Source of the DNA: an uncultured Thiohalocapsa sp. | GTDB lineage: Bacteria; Pseudomonadota; Gammaproteobacteria; Chromatiales; Chromatiaceae | DNA length: 64,000 nt | Direction: 5' to 3' | NCBI RefSeq assembly: GCF_913063425.1 | Contig: NZ_CAJXYK010000002.1 | Location: forward strand, 62,001-126,000 | In this document: positions 62,116-64,000 of the stretch, in pieces | How the letters are laid out: each line of letters begins with the position of its first letter | Numbering within the stretch: the first letter of the stretch is position 1 | The notes under the pieces: model-generated | The model's input: the letters and a program-made list of their open reading frames with translations, nothing else | The model's database searches: none | What the model was told of the DNA's origin: nothing | Program-made: the position numbers and the translations under genes

Positions 62116-62346
62116 TCAGGCCTTCTTGATCATGAAGTGGAACTTGCCGCCGTCCTCTTTGGACTCCATCAGCTCGTTGCCGGTCTGCTTGCTGAACGCG
62201 TCGAAGTCCTTGACGGACCCCGGATCGGTGGCGATGACGTGCAGGATCTGGCCCGCATCCATGCCGTTCAGGGTCTTCTTGGCGCGCAGGATGGGCAGGG
62301 GGCAGTTGAGGCCGCTGGCATCCAGTTCCTGATCGAATTCCGCCAT
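62116..62346 (-). CDS. tusA: TusA family sulfurtransferase
   Basis: A 76-residue protein: FDQELDASGLNCPLPILRAKKTL carries the CPxP active-site cysteine, then ATDPGSVKDFDAFSKQTGNEL. TusA accepts persulfide sulfur from a rhodanese and hands it to DsrEFH/DsrC or, in other contexts, to tRNA thiolation and cofactor pathways. GGAGGT eight bases before the ATG sets the start. It lies between the rhodanese and dsrE2 genes, the standard order in sulfur-oxidising gammaproteobacteria. Confidence 0.95.
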   Translation of the reverse strand: MAEFDQELDASGLNCPLPILRAKKTLNGMDAGQILHVIATDPGSVKDFDAFSKQTGNELMESKEDGGKFHFMIKKA

Positions 62347-62508
62347 GTGGTTGTACCTCCGCAGGCTCGTGGGGTGAAGGTTGCAGAATATAAGCAAATC
62401 AGCAACCGCAAAGATTCTGATTATTAGGCAAAAACCCAGTGCGACGCAACTGCCGTCGGGCGCCGGGCACCGGGCACCGGGCGCCGGCTGCTCCGTCCGG
62501 CCGCGCCC

Positions 62509-62835
62509 TCAGCCGGCGTCGAGGTGACCGATATCGTAACCGTGCCGGGCCCAGGCGATGATGCCGCCGCGCAGATTCAGCGCGTTGTCGTAACCTTGTT
62601 GCGCCAGGAACTGGCAGGCATGGTAGGAACGAGCGCCGCTGCGACAGTAGAGCACCACGTCTTTGTCCTTCGGCAGCTCCGCGGCGCGCACCGGCAGCAG
62701 GTGCATGGGGATATGCTTGGCGTTGGGTATCGCACCCTGGGCGACCTCCGCCGGCGTGCGAATATCCAACAGCAACAGGTCCTCACCGCCGGCGAGGCGC
62801 GCCTGAAGGGTTTCTGAATCGATCTCGTTGACCAC
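62509..62835 (-). CDS. Single-domain rhodanese sulfurtransferase
   Basis: A 108-residue protein with the rhodanese fold: LLLLDIRTPAEVAQGAIPNAKHIPMHLLP, active loop VVLYCRSGARS (catalytic Cys) and LRGGIIAWARHGYD. The loop CRSGAR fits thiosulfate or protein persulfide donors. It starts with GTG. It is the first gene of the rhodanese-tusA-dsrE2 unit and supplies sulfane sulfur to TusA. Confidence 0.93.
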   Translation of the reverse strand: MVNEIDSETLQARLAGGEDLLLLDIRTPAEVAQGAIPNAKHIPMHLLPVRAAELPKDKDVVLYCRSGARSYHACQFLAQQGYDNALNLRGGIIAWARHGYDIGHLDAG

Positions 62836-62868
62836 GAAAGCACCTACCCTTTGCCCAAGTATTTCAGT

Positions 62869-62897
62869 ATATTAAAGAATCTTCACAGACTCGGCAA
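62869..62897 (-). promoter_or_regulatory. Candidate promoter of the rhodanese-tusA-dsrE2 unit
   Basis: On the minus strand TTGCCG (62897-62892), a 17-base spacer and TAATAT (62874-62869), 34 bases before the GTG start. It lies in the AT-rich part of the divergent gap with cysG. Confidence 0.45.
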
Positions 62898-63074
62898 TCG
62901 GCAGCCGGCGGCAAGCGCCCCCTGCCGGTGGTTGGGGATGGGTCTCAGCGGGCGCCGTTTCCAGTGAGCAGGCGCAGTTCCGACACCATTGTCGCACTGC
63001 ACTGAGCTCGGGGCCGCCCTGAGTGCCATCTCCGTTTCAGCCCCACTGAGGGCCGCAGCCGCGGCCGGACGACC

Positions 63075-64000
63075 ATGGATCTACTTCCCATCTTCCTCGA
63101 CATCAAAAACGAACCCTGCCTGGTGGTGGGCGGCGGGCCCATCGCGCTGCGCAAGCTCGAGAACCTGCGCCGATCCGGCGCGCGGGTGCGCCTGGTGTCC
63201 CCCGCGCTGGTGCCGGAGCTGGCCGCACGGGTGGAGGAGGACCCGGCCATCACCTGGTATAAGCGCCGCTTCGACGACGAGGACCTGCTCGACATCCGCC
63301 TGGCCATCGCCGCCACGGATGACCGCGCCGTGAACCGGCACATCGCCGCGCTGGCCAAGGCGGCGCGGGTGCCGGTGAACGTCGCGGATCAGCCCGAGGA
63401 CTGCAGCTTCATCATGCCGTCCGTCATCGACCGCTCGCCGGTGGTGGTGGCGGTGTCCACCGGCACGGCATCGCCGGTGCTGGCACGCATGATCCGGGCG
63501 CGGCTGGAATCCCTGGTGCCGGCGGGCTACGGGCGCCTCGCGGAGCTCTGCGCGCGCTACCGGGACCAGGTCAAGGAGCGCTTCGAGCGCCAACGCGACC
63601 GCCGGCGCTTCTGGGACCGGGTGCTCCAGGGTGGTGTCGCCGAGCGGGTGTTTTCCGGCCATCTGCAGGAGGCCGATGCCCACATGGAGCGCGAGCTCGC
63701 CGCCGGCGGCAACCCCACGGACCTGGGCGAAGTCTATCTGGTGGGCGCGGGGCCGGGTGACCCGGACCTGCTCACCTTCCGGGCACTGCGGCTGATGCAG
63801 CAGGCGGATGTGGTGGTCTACGACCGGCTCGTCGCCAAGCCCATCATCGACATGGTGCGCCGCGACGCAGAGCACGTCTACGTGGGCAAGCAGCGCAACC
63901 AGCACACCATGCGCCAGGAGGAAATCAACAAGCTCCTGGCCCGGCTCGCCAAAGAGGGCAAGCGCGTGCTGCGCCTGAAGGGCGGCGACCCCTTCATTTT
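63075..64000 (+). CDS. cysG: Siroheme synthase CysG (3' end outside window)
   Basis: The frame opens at ATG 63075 (MDLLPIFLDIKNEPCLVVGGG) and is still open at 64000, about 308 residues. The first 210 are the precorrin-2 dehydrogenase/ferrochelatase half: VVGGGPIALRKLENL, IAATDDRAVNRHIAAL, FIMPSVIDRSPVVVAVSTGTASPVLARMIRARLE. Then the uroporphyrinogen III methyltransferase begins: GEVYLVGAGPGDPDLLTFRALRLMQQADVVVYDRL and VLRLKGGDPF. It makes siroheme for sulfite reductases, including the Dsr type. It is divergent from the sulfur-trafficking unit, so the two may share control. Confidence 0.96.
   Translation, partial: MDLLPIFLDIKNEPCLVVGGGPIALRKLENLRRSGARVRLVSPALVPELAARVEEDPAITWYKRRFDDEDLLDIRLAIAATDDRAVNRHIAALAKAARVPVNVADQPEDCSFIMPSVIDRSPVVVAVSTGTASPVLARMIRARLESLVPAGYGRLAELCARYRDQVKERFERQRDRRRFWDRVLQGGVAERVFSGHLQEADAHMERELAAGGNPTDLGEVYLVGAGPGDPDLLTFRALRLMQQADVVVYDRLVAKPIIDMVRRDAEHVYVGKQRNQHTMRQEEINKLLARLAKEGKRVLRLKGGDPFI

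Overview
The window is uniformly GC-rich, with dense, mostly overlapping or closely spaced genes. It looks like a gammaproteobacterium of the order Chromatiales (Ectothiorhodospiraceae or Chromatiaceae type, phototrophic or chemolithotrophic sulfur oxidiser). The basis is a DsrC-family protein, a rhodanese-tusA-dsrE2 cluster next to cysG, a RuBisCO-like protein, a bacteriophytochrome, and AAA-ATPase-like/PD-(D/E)XK proteins of a kind I associate with this order. This placement is inference from gene content; there is no rRNA in the window.

Layout. 0-2.4 kb: the end of a Cas6-like gene, a DsrC-like protein lacking both redox cysteines, and a ClC channel/exchanger. 2.4-4.0 kb: a graveyard of broken genes (substrate-binding protein, PIN toxin, GNAT acetyltransferase, antitoxin). 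4.0-15.2 kb: an accessory island bracketed by two direct copies of an AAA-ATPase-like/PD-(D/E)XK gene. The copies are identical over about 1.46 kb, 9,509 bp apart. Between them lie a UvrD-type helicase with an internal DnaQ-like exonuclease and, convergent to it, a RecD-like helicase, a broken middle gene and a TPR/cold-shock-like protein, then an Rpn-like protein. This is the best candidate for an undescribed system. 15.5-20.4 kb: a GGDEF-EAL sensor, a Slp-like lipoprotein and a YbfB-type MFS protein. 20.7-26.5 kb: a three-gene SMC-like ATPase / RecQ-phosphoribosyltransferase / DprA-like set, a likely DNA-conflict module.

26.6-30.5 kb is housekeeping: alaC-hom, an N-terminal-glutamine amidase homologue and a DUF302 protein. 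30.6-36.8 kb carries a CIA30 protein, then a DSF quorum-sensing locus: rpfF, a convergent rpfC, and a hybrid whose receiver resembles RpfG but is fused to a HisKA_3 kinase and second receiver instead of HD-GYP. 37.4-41.8 kb is sufBCD-sufT behind a recognisable promoter and palindrome. 42.5-46.4 kb is a bacteriophytochrome hybrid kinase whose C-terminal module is paralogous to that of the RpfG-like hybrid. 46.7-50.4 kb: an ABC ATPase translationally coupled to a RuBisCO-like protein, and an MFS transporter.

50.6-55.3 kb is a minus-strand run: L,D-transpeptidase, dinB, a 56-residue membrane protein, accA, tilS. 55.5-58.4 kb holds a nitrous-oxide-stimulated-promoter family gene with an FNR-type box at class II spacing, a convergent nnrU, an AI-2E family permease and a LysR-hypothetical pair. 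59.8-64 kb: a FadL-type porin, the rhodanese-tusA-dsrE2 sulfur-trafficking operon, and the start of divergent cysG, which runs off the end. No tRNA, rRNA, transposase or CRISPR array was seen.
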